Shown here in pieces: positions 1-5,904 of a DNA stretch of 6,994 nucleotides. The stretch comes from Coriobacteriia bacterium. Lineage in GTDB: Bacteria > Actinomycetota > Coriobacteriia > Coriobacteriales > UBA8131. The stretch covers positions 1 to 6,994 of the forward strand of contig DOMT01000128.1 of NCBI GenBank assembly GCA_003509825.1, given 5' to 3'. Positions within the stretch are counted from its first letter, which is position 1. The number at the start of each line of letters is the position of its first letter. Under the pieces are notes generated by a model. It did not search any database and was not told the origin of the DNA. It worked only from the letters and a program-made list of their open reading frames with translations. The translations under genes were made by a program, and so were the position numbers.

Positions 1-1115
1 CCCTGCCGGTAATCAATCACGGTGGCAGCCAGCCGCCGTCGCACACCGCCGTCATGCCGTCGGCCATGGTGGGCGCCAACGGTCAGCCCATCAGCGCACG
101 CAGCGCCGCCCGGGCCGCGGAGGAAGAAAAGCGCAAGAAACGCAACCGCCTGATAATCATCGGCATCGTCGCCACGGTGGCCGCCCTGGCGATCATCATC
201 GCCATCTTATTCGCCGTGCTCAACGGCGGTGGCGAAAAAGTGGAGGTGCCCAACGTCGTGGGCATGACCCAAGCGGAGGCGCAGGCCGATCTGGAAAGCC
301 GCGGCTTTAAGCTCGGCACCATCACGATGGAAGTCAGCACGACCGTCGCGCAAGGGCAGGTTATTTCGAGCGACCCTTCCTATAAGGCGAAGGTAAGCCC
401 CGGCACGACGGTGAACCTGGTGGTGTCTTCAGGGCCCGAACCACCCAAGAAGGTAAAGGTTCCCGACCTACGAGGCAGAACACTCTCACAGGCCAGACAA
501 GACCTCGAAGCCCTCAAACTGGTGCCCCAGCTCGGTGAGGAGCGCTTTGACGCAGACATCCCCGTCGGCAGCGTTTGCGCACAGGATGTGGCGGCCGGCA
601 CCGAACTCGAAGAGGGCCAAAAGGTAACGTACCACCCCTCCAAGGGCAAGGAAACGGTAGGCATCCCCAACGTCATAGGACAAACCGAGGCGGCGGCGAA
701 AGAAGCGCTGGAGGCGGCAGGATTCAAATGCGTGGTCGGTGGCTCCGAGTATAGCGATGACACGGCCGGCACGGTCATCAACCAAAGGCCGCTCGGTGGC
801 AATACCGCCGCCAAGGGTACCGAGGTCACCATCACCGTATCCAAGGGGCCCGAGCCGCCCGCAAAGGTGACGGTGCCCAATGTGATCGGAATGACCGAAG
901 CGGCAGCCAAAAAAGCGATCGAAGACGCAGGACTCGTCTGCGTTGTGGGGCAATCCGAGCACAACTCCCGTCCTTCGGGTGAGGTCATCAACCAAAGTCC
1001 GTCCGGAGGAACTTCCGTAGACAAGGGCTCCACGGTGACCATCGGCACCTCGTCGGGGCCCGCTTCGACGAGCACCAATCCACCGGCCACGAACCAGGGC
1101 ACGAGCAACCCGTAA
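1..1115 (+). CDS. PASTA-domain membrane protein, probable C-terminal part of a PknB/Stk Ser/Thr kinase (5'-partial)
   Basis: The frame is open through the left edge (first whole codon at position 3), so the ATG at 54 is probably internal and the gene starts outside the window. Numbering from that ATG: a polar, alanine-rich juxtamembrane stretch ends in a basic stop-transfer cluster (residues 25-32, EKRKKRNR), then one TM helix (about 33-56), then four PASTA repeats at about 62-127, 132-199, 201-266 and 271-335, each opening with a VPN/VPD/IPN-type motif. A Ser/Thr/Pro/Asn tail of 18 residues closes the protein. PASTA repeats of bacterial Stk kinases lie outside the membrane and bind muropeptides or lipid II, linking cell-wall state to the cytoplasmic kinase. 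This basic linker-TM-PASTA order is typical of such kinases, but the kinase domain is not visible, so a kinase-less PASTA protein or a PASTA-containing PBP remains possible. Cysteines occur in PASTA 2, 3 and 4 (C175, C226, C296). Confidence 0.85.
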   Translation, partial: LPVINHGGSQPPSHTAVMPSAMVGANGQPISARSAARAAEEEKRKKRNRLIIIGIVATVAALAIIIAILFAVLNGGGEKVEVPNVVGMTQAEAQADLESRGFKLGTITMEVSTTVAQGQVISSDPSYKAKVSPGTTVNLVVSSGPEPPKKVKVPDLRGRTLSQARQDLEALKLVPQLGEERFDADIPVGSVCAQDVAAGTELEEGQKVTYHPSKGKETVGIPNVIGQTEAAAKEALEAAGFKCVVGGSEYSDDTAGTVINQRPLGGNTAAKGTEVTITVSKGPEPPAKVTVPNVIGMTEAAAKKAIEDAGLVCVVGQSEHNSRPSGEVINQSPSGGTSVDKGSTVTIGTSSGPASTSTNPPATNQGTSNP

Positions 1116-1229
1116 TTCGGTAGGAGACGACGCTCCATAGGGCAGTCGTCCCCTCGGCGGGAGCTCGAACTCCCGCCGACCGATGAAGATGTATAAGCAA
1201 GCAACGATCGAGAAGGCGGTAGAGGAAGT
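1116..1229 (+). other. intergenic gap with a perfect 10-bp hairpin
   Basis: The arms 1154-1163 (tcggcgggag) and 1170-1179 (ctcccgccga) are perfectly complementary around a 6-nt loop. No T-tract follows, so this is not a classical intrinsic terminator. It could be an attenuator, an mRNA-stability or processing structure between two co-transcribed envelope genes, or a terminator that works without U residues. A second, weaker pairing (gacgac 1126-1131 with gtcgtc 1145-1150) lies just upstream. I see no convincing promoter in the gap. Confidence 0.55.
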
Positions 1230-3125
1230 ATGGCACAGCAAGGTTTTAATCTTAATGACCTCCTGCGAGGGTTGGGGGTCACGGGCGAGCCACCGAAAAA
1301 CGACGGTGAGATGCCCACTTGGAGTTTTTCGCCACAGCAGACATCCGAGGCGACTAAGAAAATGCTCCGGAGACTGCTGATCATTTTCCTGATCATCTTG
1401 ATTCCGGCGATCCTCGTCTGTTACTGGTGGTTTCATCCGGCAATCAACGTTCAGAGCGTCGATGCCTGGACTTTCGTCGGCATCTTCGTGTTGCTGCCGT
1501 TGTTTCTCTGGTTTTACTCACGCTCCAAAAAGTACGCCACCTCCACAAAAGCAGGCGTAGCTTCCGAGAAAAAGGCCAAGACCTTCAAGTGGCTCTCTTT
1601 CATTCCCATCGCCGTGGTTGTGGTGGGACTGATCGGTGGCCTGCTCTCCGCGGTATTCTTTCCCGGCAATGCCGAGAAGTACGCAAACGTTCTGGTGTCC
1701 GAAAACAGCGATTTCAGCCAGGACATCAAAGAGGTAAACTACTCCGAGATTCCCATCATCGACCGTGACTCCGCAGCGCTGCTCGGAAACCGCGTTATGG
1801 GCGCCATCCCCGAGTACGTGAGCCAGTTCGAGATCTCACCGCTCTACAGCCAGATTAACTATCAAGGGCACCCCGTGCGCGTGAGCCCGTTGATCTATGC
1901 CGACCTCATCAAGTGGTTCAATAACCAGGCCACCGGTCTGCCGGGCTATGTCATGGTCGACATGACTACGCAAGAAACCCAGATCGTCAAGCCCGAGCAG
2001 CCGATCATGTACTCGCAATCCGAGCCTCTCACCCGTAACGTCAATCGTCACGTACAGCTCTCCTACCCGTTTTACATGTTCGACGAGTTTTCCTTCGAGA
2101 TCGACGAAGAGGGACGTCCCTGGTGGGTCTGCCCCGTGCAGAAGCGTACCATCGGCCTGTTCGGTGGTACCACCATCCAACGTGTGGTGCTTTGCAACGC
2201 CTCCACGGGTGAGACGATGGATCTCGCCGTCGAAGATTGCCCCACTTGGGTGGACAGGGCTTACCCGGCCGAGCTGCTCATCCAACAATACAACTGGTCA
2301 GGGGCGTATAAAAACGGCTGGATCAACTCCTGGCTCGGTCAGACCGGCGTCGTGCAAACCACGCCCGGCACCGACGGCCTGCTCGGTTACAACTACATCG
2401 CCAAAGATGACGACGTCTGGGTATACTCGGGCGTTACCTCCGCGGTAAGCGACGAGGGTATCGTCGGCTTCATTTTGGTGAACCAACGCACCGCCGAATC
2501 GCATTACTACGCGATCGCAGGAGCAACCGAAAGCTCGGCCATGCTCTCGGCACAAGGCCAGGTACAGCACCTCAGCTACCGGGCGACCTTCCCGTTGCTG
2601 CTCAATATCAACTCCCAGCCTACGTACTTCATGGCACTCAAAGACGCCGCGGGCCTGGTAAAGATGTACGCGATGCTCGACATCCAACGCTACCAAAACG
2701 TGGCGGTGGGCAGCACCCTCCAGGAATGCCAGACCTCGTACCTTGATTTGCTGAGAACCAACGGTGTGGAGGTGCCCGAAGAAGCGACACCCGACTACAC
2801 GCAGACCACAGGCACGGTCGAACGCATAGCAACGGCGGTCATCGGCGGAAATTCTCACTTCTATCTGAAGCTCACGGGTTCGAGCGATATCTACGACTGC
2901 CCGCTGCCCGCGATGATGGACGTACTGCTGGTAGGCGTAGGTGACGAGGTCAAACTCGGGTTCAGTGAGGTCGATGGCGCCAAAGTGGTCGGCCAGCTGA
3001 GCGTCACCAAGAGCGCAGGAGGTGCCACCGTCGCAGATGGAGCGGCAAGTGTAGGCGGTGCAAGTGCGGCTGCCGGAAGCGGAACCACCGGCACGGGCAA
3101 CAGCACGAGCGGCTCGGCGACCTAA
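1230..3125 (+). CDS. conserved membrane protein with large extracytoplasmic domain, function unknown
   Basis: This is a 631-residue protein. The ATG at 1230 is preceded by a purine-rich ribosome site (agaggaag, 1221-1228). After a polar N-terminus of about 45 residues come three predicted TM helices at about 49-68, 78-96 and 121-144, with a Lys/Ser-rich loop (about 98-120) between the second and third. The remaining about 480 residues should lie outside the membrane. That part is rich in Trp and Tyr and includes WWVCP, an Asn/Trp/Tyr-rich segment near residue 360, and LNINSQPTYFMALKDAAGLV. The last about 38 residues are a low-complexity Gly/Ser/Thr/Ala tail. I recall similar large membrane proteins from Firmicutes and Coriobacteria annotated only as hypothetical or 'Tat pathway signal' proteins, but I cannot assign a family. 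It sits 114 nt after the PASTA gene on the same strand and is followed by a strong terminator, so the two may share a transcript and an envelope role; that is inference. Confidence 0.88.
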   Translation: MAQQGFNLNDLLRGLGVTGEPPKNDGEMPTWSFSPQQTSEATKKMLRRLLIIFLIILIPAILVCYWWFHPAINVQSVDAWTFVGIFVLLPLFLWFYSRSKKYATSTKAGVASEKKAKTFKWLSFIPIAVVVVGLIGGLLSAVFFPGNAEKYANVLVSENSDFSQDIKEVNYSEIPIIDRDSAALLGNRVMGAIPEYVSQFEISPLYSQINYQGHPVRVSPLIYADLIKWFNNQATGLPGYVMVDMTTQETQIVKPEQPIMYSQSEPLTRNVNRHVQLSYPFYMFDEFSFEIDEEGRPWWVCPVQKRTIGLFGGTTIQRVVLCNASTGETMDLAVEDCPTWVDRAYPAELLIQQYNWSGAYKNGWINSWLGQTGVVQTTPGTDGLLGYNYIAKDDDVWVYSGVTSAVSDEGIVGFILVNQRTAESHYYAIAGATESSAMLSAQGQVQHLSYRATFPLLLNINSQPTYFMALKDAAGLVKMYAMLDIQRYQNVAVGSTLQECQTSYLDLLRTNGVEVPEEATPDYTQTTGTVERIATAVIGGNSHFYLKLTGSSDIYDCPLPAMMDVLLVGVGDEVKLGFSEVDGAKVVGQLSVTKSAGGATVADGAASVGGASAAAGSGTTGTGNSTSGSAT

Positions 3126-3141
3126 AGGCAGAAACGCCTTT
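3124..3141 (+). other. small hairpin overlapping the stop codon of the 631-aa gene
   Basis: The arms aaaggc (3124-3129) and gccttt (3136-3141) pair perfectly around the loop agaaac. The left arm begins inside the TAA stop (3123-3125). No T-run follows, so it probably contributes to 3' mRNA structure ahead of the real terminator about 65 nt downstream. Confidence 0.4.
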
Positions 3142-3206
3142 CGTGCGAACCGCGACGCACCCGGGTTGGCTTGAGATCGATTCGCCTAAACAACATACAA
3201 CCACCG

Positions 3207-3234
3207 AAGAGGGGCTTAAGGCCCCTCTTTTTTT
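3207..3234 (+). terminator. intrinsic terminator of the PASTA / 631-aa protein unit
   Basis: There is a perfect 9-bp GC-rich stem (aagaggggc 3207-3215 with gcccctctt 3221-3229) around a 5-nt loop. A T-tract (3228-3234, seven T) begins within the end of the stem. This is the textbook form of a Rho-independent terminator and separates the upstream envelope genes from the isc operon. Confidence 0.92.
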
Positions 3235-3287
3235 CGTGCCGGCGCATCGAGTGGATTCATGGCTGTCCTGCCCTGACGCCCTACCTC

Positions 3288-3360
3288 ACACTATTTCCCG
3301 CCTATGACAAGCTACCGAGCCTCCGGGGGCTGTTTTACTTGTCATAGGCGGGAAATGTGT
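3288..3360. repeat. long perfect inverted repeat (19-bp arms), possible REP/MITE-like element
   Basis: The left arm atttcccgcctatgacaag (3293-3311) and right arm cttgtcataggcgggaaat (3338-3356) are perfect reverse complements. Allowing one bulged T (3292), four more pairs form (acac 3288-3291 with gtgt 3357-3360), giving 23 bp. The 26-nt interior contains its own small stem (agcc 3318-3321 with ggct 3328-3331). It is not followed by a T-tract and lies between a terminator and a separate promoter, so neither a terminator nor an attenuator role is obvious. A dispersed palindromic repeat, a miniature transposon remnant or a regulator-binding cruciform are the options. Confidence 0.85.
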
Positions 3361-3487
3361 TCATTGGCGGCATATCTTGAAGAAAGTGCCCTACATACCT
3401 CGCCTCAAAACCCTGTGCCCTACACCACCAGTCGCACGATATCTGCTATTGTTCGCCTTCTTTAACATTCCCCAAACATTTCATAGT

Positions 3488-3508
3488 AATTCTCTAGGAA
3501 TTGATTCC
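3488..3508. promoter_or_regulatory. candidate Rrf2/IscR-type operator over the iscS promoter
   Basis: Two overlapping palindromes are visible: aattc-5 nt-gaatt (3488-3492 with 3498-3502) and ggaat-tg-attcc (3497-3501 with 3504-3508). They cover the position where the -35 box should be. Rrf2-family regulators such as IscR and CymR bind AT-rich dyads, and GGAATT-type half sites are, as I recall, found for the CymR branch. An Rrf2 regulator is encoded in this operon, so autoregulation here is a reasonable inference, but no binding has been shown. Confidence 0.4.
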
Positions 3509-3523
3509 GGTTTGTTCTATACT
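3495..3523 (+). promoter_or_regulatory. probable iscS-iscU-iscR promoter
   Basis: A good -10 hexamer, TATACT, lies at 3518-3523, about 52 nt ahead of the iscS ATG. With a 17-nt spacer the -35 position is taggaa (3495-3500), a poor match to TTGACA, and it falls inside the palindromic site. A strong -10 with a weak, operator-covered -35 fits a regulated promoter. The only TTGA-like hexamer nearby (ttgatt, 3501-3506) is just 11 nt from the -10 and so is badly spaced. Confidence 0.5.
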
Positions 3524-3574
3524 GTCTCCTCAAGGCAGGGGTGACGTTGGCAACGGATCAGAAAGGATTTACGT

Positions 3575-4774
3575 ATGGCTCGTCAGATTTATCTCGATAA
3601 TGCAGCTACTACCGGGGTTCACCCCGAGGTTTTGGACGCTATGGTTCCTTATTTTCTTGAAGATTACGGTAACCCCTCTTCGCTTTATGAGTTCGGGCAG
3701 CAGGCAAAGGCCGACATCACGGAGGCCCGTAGCCGCATCGCCGCACATATCAATGCAACGGACCGGGACATCTACTTTACCGCCGGTGGCACGGAGAGCG
3801 ACAACTGGGCGCTCAAGGCCACTGCGGACGCTTATAAGGACAAAGGCCGCCACATCATCACTTCCGCGATAGAGCATCATGCCATCTCGCACAGCGCCGA
3901 GTGGCTGGAAAAGCAGGGCTTCGAGGTCACTTATCTGCCCGTCGATTCCGAGGGCATCATCGACCCCGCTACGCTGGAGGCGGCGATACGCGAGGACACC
4001 ATCCTCGTCTCCATCATCCACGGCAACAACGAGATCGGCGCTTTGCAGCCCATCAAGGAGCTGGCGGCGATCGCACACGCACACGGTGCGTTGTTTCATA
4101 CCGACGCCGTGCAGTCCATAGCCCACGTGCCCATCGACGTTGAGGAGCTGGGCGTGGACATGCTCTCGGCTTCCGCGCACAAGTTCCACGGGCCTAAGGG
4201 CATCGGTTTTCTCTACATCCGCAAGGGCGTGCGCACGCGGTCGTTTGAGCACGGCGGAGCACAGGAGCGCAAGCGCCGCGCCGGAACCGAAAACGTGCCG
4301 GGCATCATCGGCATGGCAAAGGCCCTGGACATCGCGATGGCTAACTTTGAGCAACGCACGGCTTACGAGCTGGAACTGCGCGACTATCTGATCGAACGGG
4401 TTTTGGCCGAGGTGGAGCACGTCCGTCTCAACGGGCACCGCACCAAGCGTCTGTCCAACAACGTTAACTTCAGCTTCGAGTTCATCGAGGGTGAGTCGCT
4501 GCTGCTTTCTTTGGAGCAGCGCGGAATCATGGCCTCCAGCGGTTCGGCCTGTGCCTCGGGATCGCTCGACCCCAGCCATGTGCTTTTGGCCATCGGGTTG
4601 ACGCATGAGATCGCCCACGGCTCGCTGCGTCTGAGCCTCAGCGAGAAGACCACGCGCGATGACATCGATTACACCATCGACGCGATCAAGGAAGTGGTGG
4701 TAAACCTGCGCAAGATGAGCCCGCTTTACGAGGACTTTCTACAAGGAAAGAAAGCTATTTCGGCCGTTAAGTAA
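3575..4774 (+). CDS. iscS: cysteine desulfurase IscS/NifS
   Basis: This 399-residue PLP enzyme converts L-cysteine to alanine and passes the sulfur as a persulfide to the scaffold IscU for Fe-S cluster assembly in the cytoplasm. The start is supported by the ribosome site aaagga (3562-3567, 7 nt before ATG) and the family-typical N-terminus IYLDNAATT (residues 5-13). Visible key residues are the histidine pair after Glu100 (H101/H102, one stacking on PLP), the cofactor-contacting HTDAVQ (D177, Q180), the Schiff-base lysine K203 in AHKFHGPKG, and the catalytic cysteine C326 in SSGSACASGS on the mobile loop. The loop length and sequence place it in the group I (IscS/NifS) class rather than SufS. 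Length is normal (about 400). It opens an operon with iscU and an Rrf2 regulator and probably also serves tRNA thiolation. No truncation is seen. Confidence 0.97.
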   Translation: MARQIYLDNAATTGVHPEVLDAMVPYFLEDYGNPSSLYEFGQQAKADITEARSRIAAHINATDRDIYFTAGGTESDNWALKATADAYKDKGRHIITSAIEHHAISHSAEWLEKQGFEVTYLPVDSEGIIDPATLEAAIREDTILVSIIHGNNEIGALQPIKELAAIAHAHGALFHTDAVQSIAHVPIDVEELGVDMLSASAHKFHGPKGIGFLYIRKGVRTRSFEHGGAQERKRRAGTENVPGIIGMAKALDIAMANFEQRTAYELELRDYLIERVLAEVEHVRLNGHRTKRLSNNVNFSFEFIEGESLLLSLEQRGIMASSGSACASGSLDPSHVLLAIGLTHEIAHGSLRLSLSEKTTRDDIDYTIDAIKEVVVNLRKMSPLYEDFLQGKKAISAVK

Positions 4775-4805
4775 ACAGCCGATGATTGATAACCGGGCGC
4801 ACGCA

Positions 4806-4862
4806 AGCGCGCCGACAACGACTACCGGGCTTGCCGCGAGCACGCCTACAACAACAACCGGG
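4806..4862 (+). repeat. imperfect 24-nt tandem repeat in the iscS-iscU gap (period 33)
   Basis: Positions 4806-4829 and 4839-4862 match at 20 of 24 bases (agcRcgccKacaacRacWaccggg when merged). In the iscU reading frame both copies would read PTTTTG with alanines around it, because the frame stays open from 4782 into iscU. No good ribosome site precedes the ATG at 4782, and the canonical IscU N-terminus begins at 4941, so I treat this as untranslated spacer. Confidence 0.6.
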
Positions 4863-4913
4863 TACGCGCTGACGTACCGACGACGACTACGAAGCATCGG
4901 AAACAGACGATGC
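4861..4913 (+). other. two hairpins ahead of iscU
   Basis: Hairpin 1 pairs ggtacg (4861-4866) with cgtacc (4873-4878) around cgctga. Hairpin 2 pairs gcatcg (4894-4899) with cgatgc (4908-4913) around an 8-nt loop. Both stems are perfect 6-mers, and both lie just before the iscU ribosome site (aggag, 4931-4935). Consecutive stems in an unusually long (166 nt) intercistronic gap suggest differential mRNA stability or translation between iscS and iscU, but this is inference. Confidence 0.45.
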
Positions 4914-4940
4914 ACAACGATTGAGAAACGAGGAGCAAAA

Positions 4941-5384
4941 ATGGCTTACAGCGATAAGGTGATGGATCACTTCAGTAACCCGCGCAACATGGGTGAACTG
5001 GAAAACCCCAGTGGTGTGGGTACGGTGGGCAACGCCCAGTGCGGCGACATCATGCGCGTGTATCTGGACATCGACGACAACAACGTCGTCCGTGATGTGA
5101 AGTTCAAGACCTTCGGCTGCGCGGCGGCCGTGGCCACCAGCAGCATGGCCACCGAGCTGGTTAAAGGCAAAACCATCCAAGAAGCCCTTCAGGTCACCAA
5201 CGACGCGGTCTGTGAGGCCCTCGACGGCCTGCCGCCTGTAAAGGTGCACTGCTCACTGCTGGCCGAGGAGGCCATCCACGCCGCCCTCTGGGACTACGCG
5301 GAAAAGAACAACATCGTCATCGAAGGCCTGAAAAAACCGAAAACCGACATCCACGAGGATGAAGAGGACGCGGAAGAGTACTGA
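4941..5384 (+). CDS. iscU: Fe-S cluster assembly scaffold IscU/NifU-like
   Basis: This 147-residue scaffold receives sulfur from IscS and holds the nascent [2Fe-2S]/[4Fe-4S] cluster. The start at 4941 has a strong ribosome site (aggag 4931-4935, 5-nt spacing) and gives the standard N-terminus MAYSDKVMDHFSNPRNMG; the ATG at 4782 would add 53 unrelated residues. The three ligand cysteines are present: C34 in NAQCGD (followed by the conserved Asp36), C60 in KTFGCAAA and C104 in KVHCSLLAEEA. The LPPVK motif that chaperones bind in other IscU proteins is also there (residues 97-101), although no hscA/hscB gene is in the window. The C-terminus carries an extra acidic tail (DIHEDEEDAEEY) beyond the core of about 125 residues. 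The stop overlaps the start of the next gene by one base. Confidence 0.96.
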   Translation: MAYSDKVMDHFSNPRNMGELENPSGVGTVGNAQCGDIMRVYLDIDDNNVVRDVKFKTFGCAAAVATSSMATELVKGKTIQEALQVTNDAVCEALDGLPPVKVHCSLLAEEAIHAALWDYAEKNNIVIEGLKKPKTDIHEDEEDAEEY

Positions 5385-5809
5385 TGAAGCCCTCATCGAA
5401 AGCGCGTTATTCGCTCCATCTGGTCATCGACATCGCCCAGCATCAAGGCAGCGGTCCGGTCTCGCTCCGAGAGGTCTCGGTTCGCCAAGACCTCTCTCTG
5501 AAGTATTTGGAGCAGCTTGCCAAGGTGCTGGCCAAAGAGGGCTATCTGAACAGCATCCGCGGTGCCCAGGGTGGCTATCTTCTGGCCCGCGGTGCCGATG
5601 AGATCACCGCCGGAGACATCATGCGTGCCGCAGAAGGCGGTGTCTTGGACATCGCCTGTATTACGGATTCCGGTGTGGAAACCTGTCCGCGTCAACAGAT
5701 GTGTGGCACCTCGCAGTTCTGGAAGGGCCTACGCACCGCGATCGACAGCTACATCGACGGCACCACCATCGCAGCACTGGCAGCCGACAAAAGCTTCGTG
5801 TTGCACTAA
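5384..5809 (+). CDS. iscR: Rrf2-family Fe-S-sensing transcriptional regulator, IscR-like
   Basis: This is a 141-residue winged-helix protein. The ATG shares its A with the iscU stop (TGATG at 5382-5386), which implies translational coupling. An N-terminal helix (KARYSLHLVIDIAQH) leads into the recognition region LSLKYLEQLAKVLAKEGYL and the wing RGAQGGYLLA (about residues 59-68), all typical of Rrf2 proteins. Three cysteines follow, C92, C101 and C107, spaced C-X8-C-X5-C. This is the cluster-binding region of IscR and related sensors, with slightly different spacing from the C-X5-C-X5-C of the E. coli protein. CymR, the cysteine-metabolism branch, generally lacks these cysteines, so Fe-S sensing is favoured. 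The likely target is the palindrome ahead of iscS. It is unusual that the regulator is encoded last rather than first in the operon. Confidence 0.9.
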   Translation: MKPSSKARYSLHLVIDIAQHQGSGPVSLREVSVRQDLSLKYLEQLAKVLAKEGYLNSIRGAQGGYLLARGADEITAGDIMRAAEGGVLDIACITDSGVETCPRQQMCGTSQFWKGLRTAIDSYIDGTTIAALAADKSFVLH

Positions 5810-5850
5810 AAGGAGCCGGCCCGATGCGGGCTTACAAAAAAGTGCGCTCC
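5810..5850 (+). other. SD-ATG segment folded into nested hairpins after iscR
   Basis: A perfect ribosome site, aaggag (5810-5815), starts right after the iscR TAA and is followed 8 nt later by ATG (5824). Both are buried: gcccg-atg-cgggc (5819-5831) puts the ATG in a 3-nt loop, and ggagc (5812-5816) can pair with gctcc (5846-5850). The open frame from 5824 runs antisense through hicB and has no recognisable product. The same structure read on the minus strand ends in cctttt and could terminate hicAB transcription, so it may be a terminator, a controlled start or a relic of a lost fourth isc cistron. Confidence 0.4.
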
Positions 5851-5904
5851 GGATCCACGCGCCGGCCATTCCCTGGAACCGCACGGGATTCGCCGATATC
5901 AGCC

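Larger units (their letters stand above)
3126..3574. other. 449-nt gene-free interval between the 631-aa gene and iscS
   Basis: No credible coding sequence lies here on either strand. In order it holds the stop-codon hairpin, the intrinsic terminator at 3207-3234, a long inverted repeat at 3288-3360, two copies of gtgccctaca (3386-3395 and 3415-3424, 29 nt apart) and the iscS promoter region. The stretch from about 3425 to 3530 is visibly AT-richer than its surroundings, as expected of a promoter region. Confidence 0.7.

Noticed and set aside
1183..1380. Plus-strand open frame of 65 codons starting at 1183
   Set aside because: It has no good ribosome site, overlaps the 631-aa gene in another frame and encodes no recognisable domain. 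It is not convincing as a leader peptide.
380..1436. Two long minus-strand open frames (338 and 316 codons) opposite the PASTA gene
   Set aside because: They are antisense shadows of a GC-rich gene. The peptides are low complexity with no domain, and the plus-strand PASTA repeats are unmistakable.
1836..2858. Minus-strand open frames of 150 and 186 codons within the 631-aa gene
   Set aside because: They are antisense to a gene with clear TM helices and an ordered outer domain. They contain no family motifs.
3386..3424. Repeat of gtgccctaca considered as a CRISPR or operator array
   Set aside because: There are only two 10-nt copies with no further spacing pattern, too little for CRISPR and not tied to a promoter.
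3569..4618. Minus-strand open frame of 349 codons opposite iscS
   Set aside because: It is antisense to iscS, whose catalytic motifs are complete, and the open frame is a by-product of codon bias.
4782..4940. N-terminal extension of IscU from the ATG at 4782
   Set aside because: No ribosome site precedes 4782, whereas 4941 has a strong one and gives the standard IscU N-terminus. The extra residues are Thr-rich repeat and Arg-rich, unlike any IscU.
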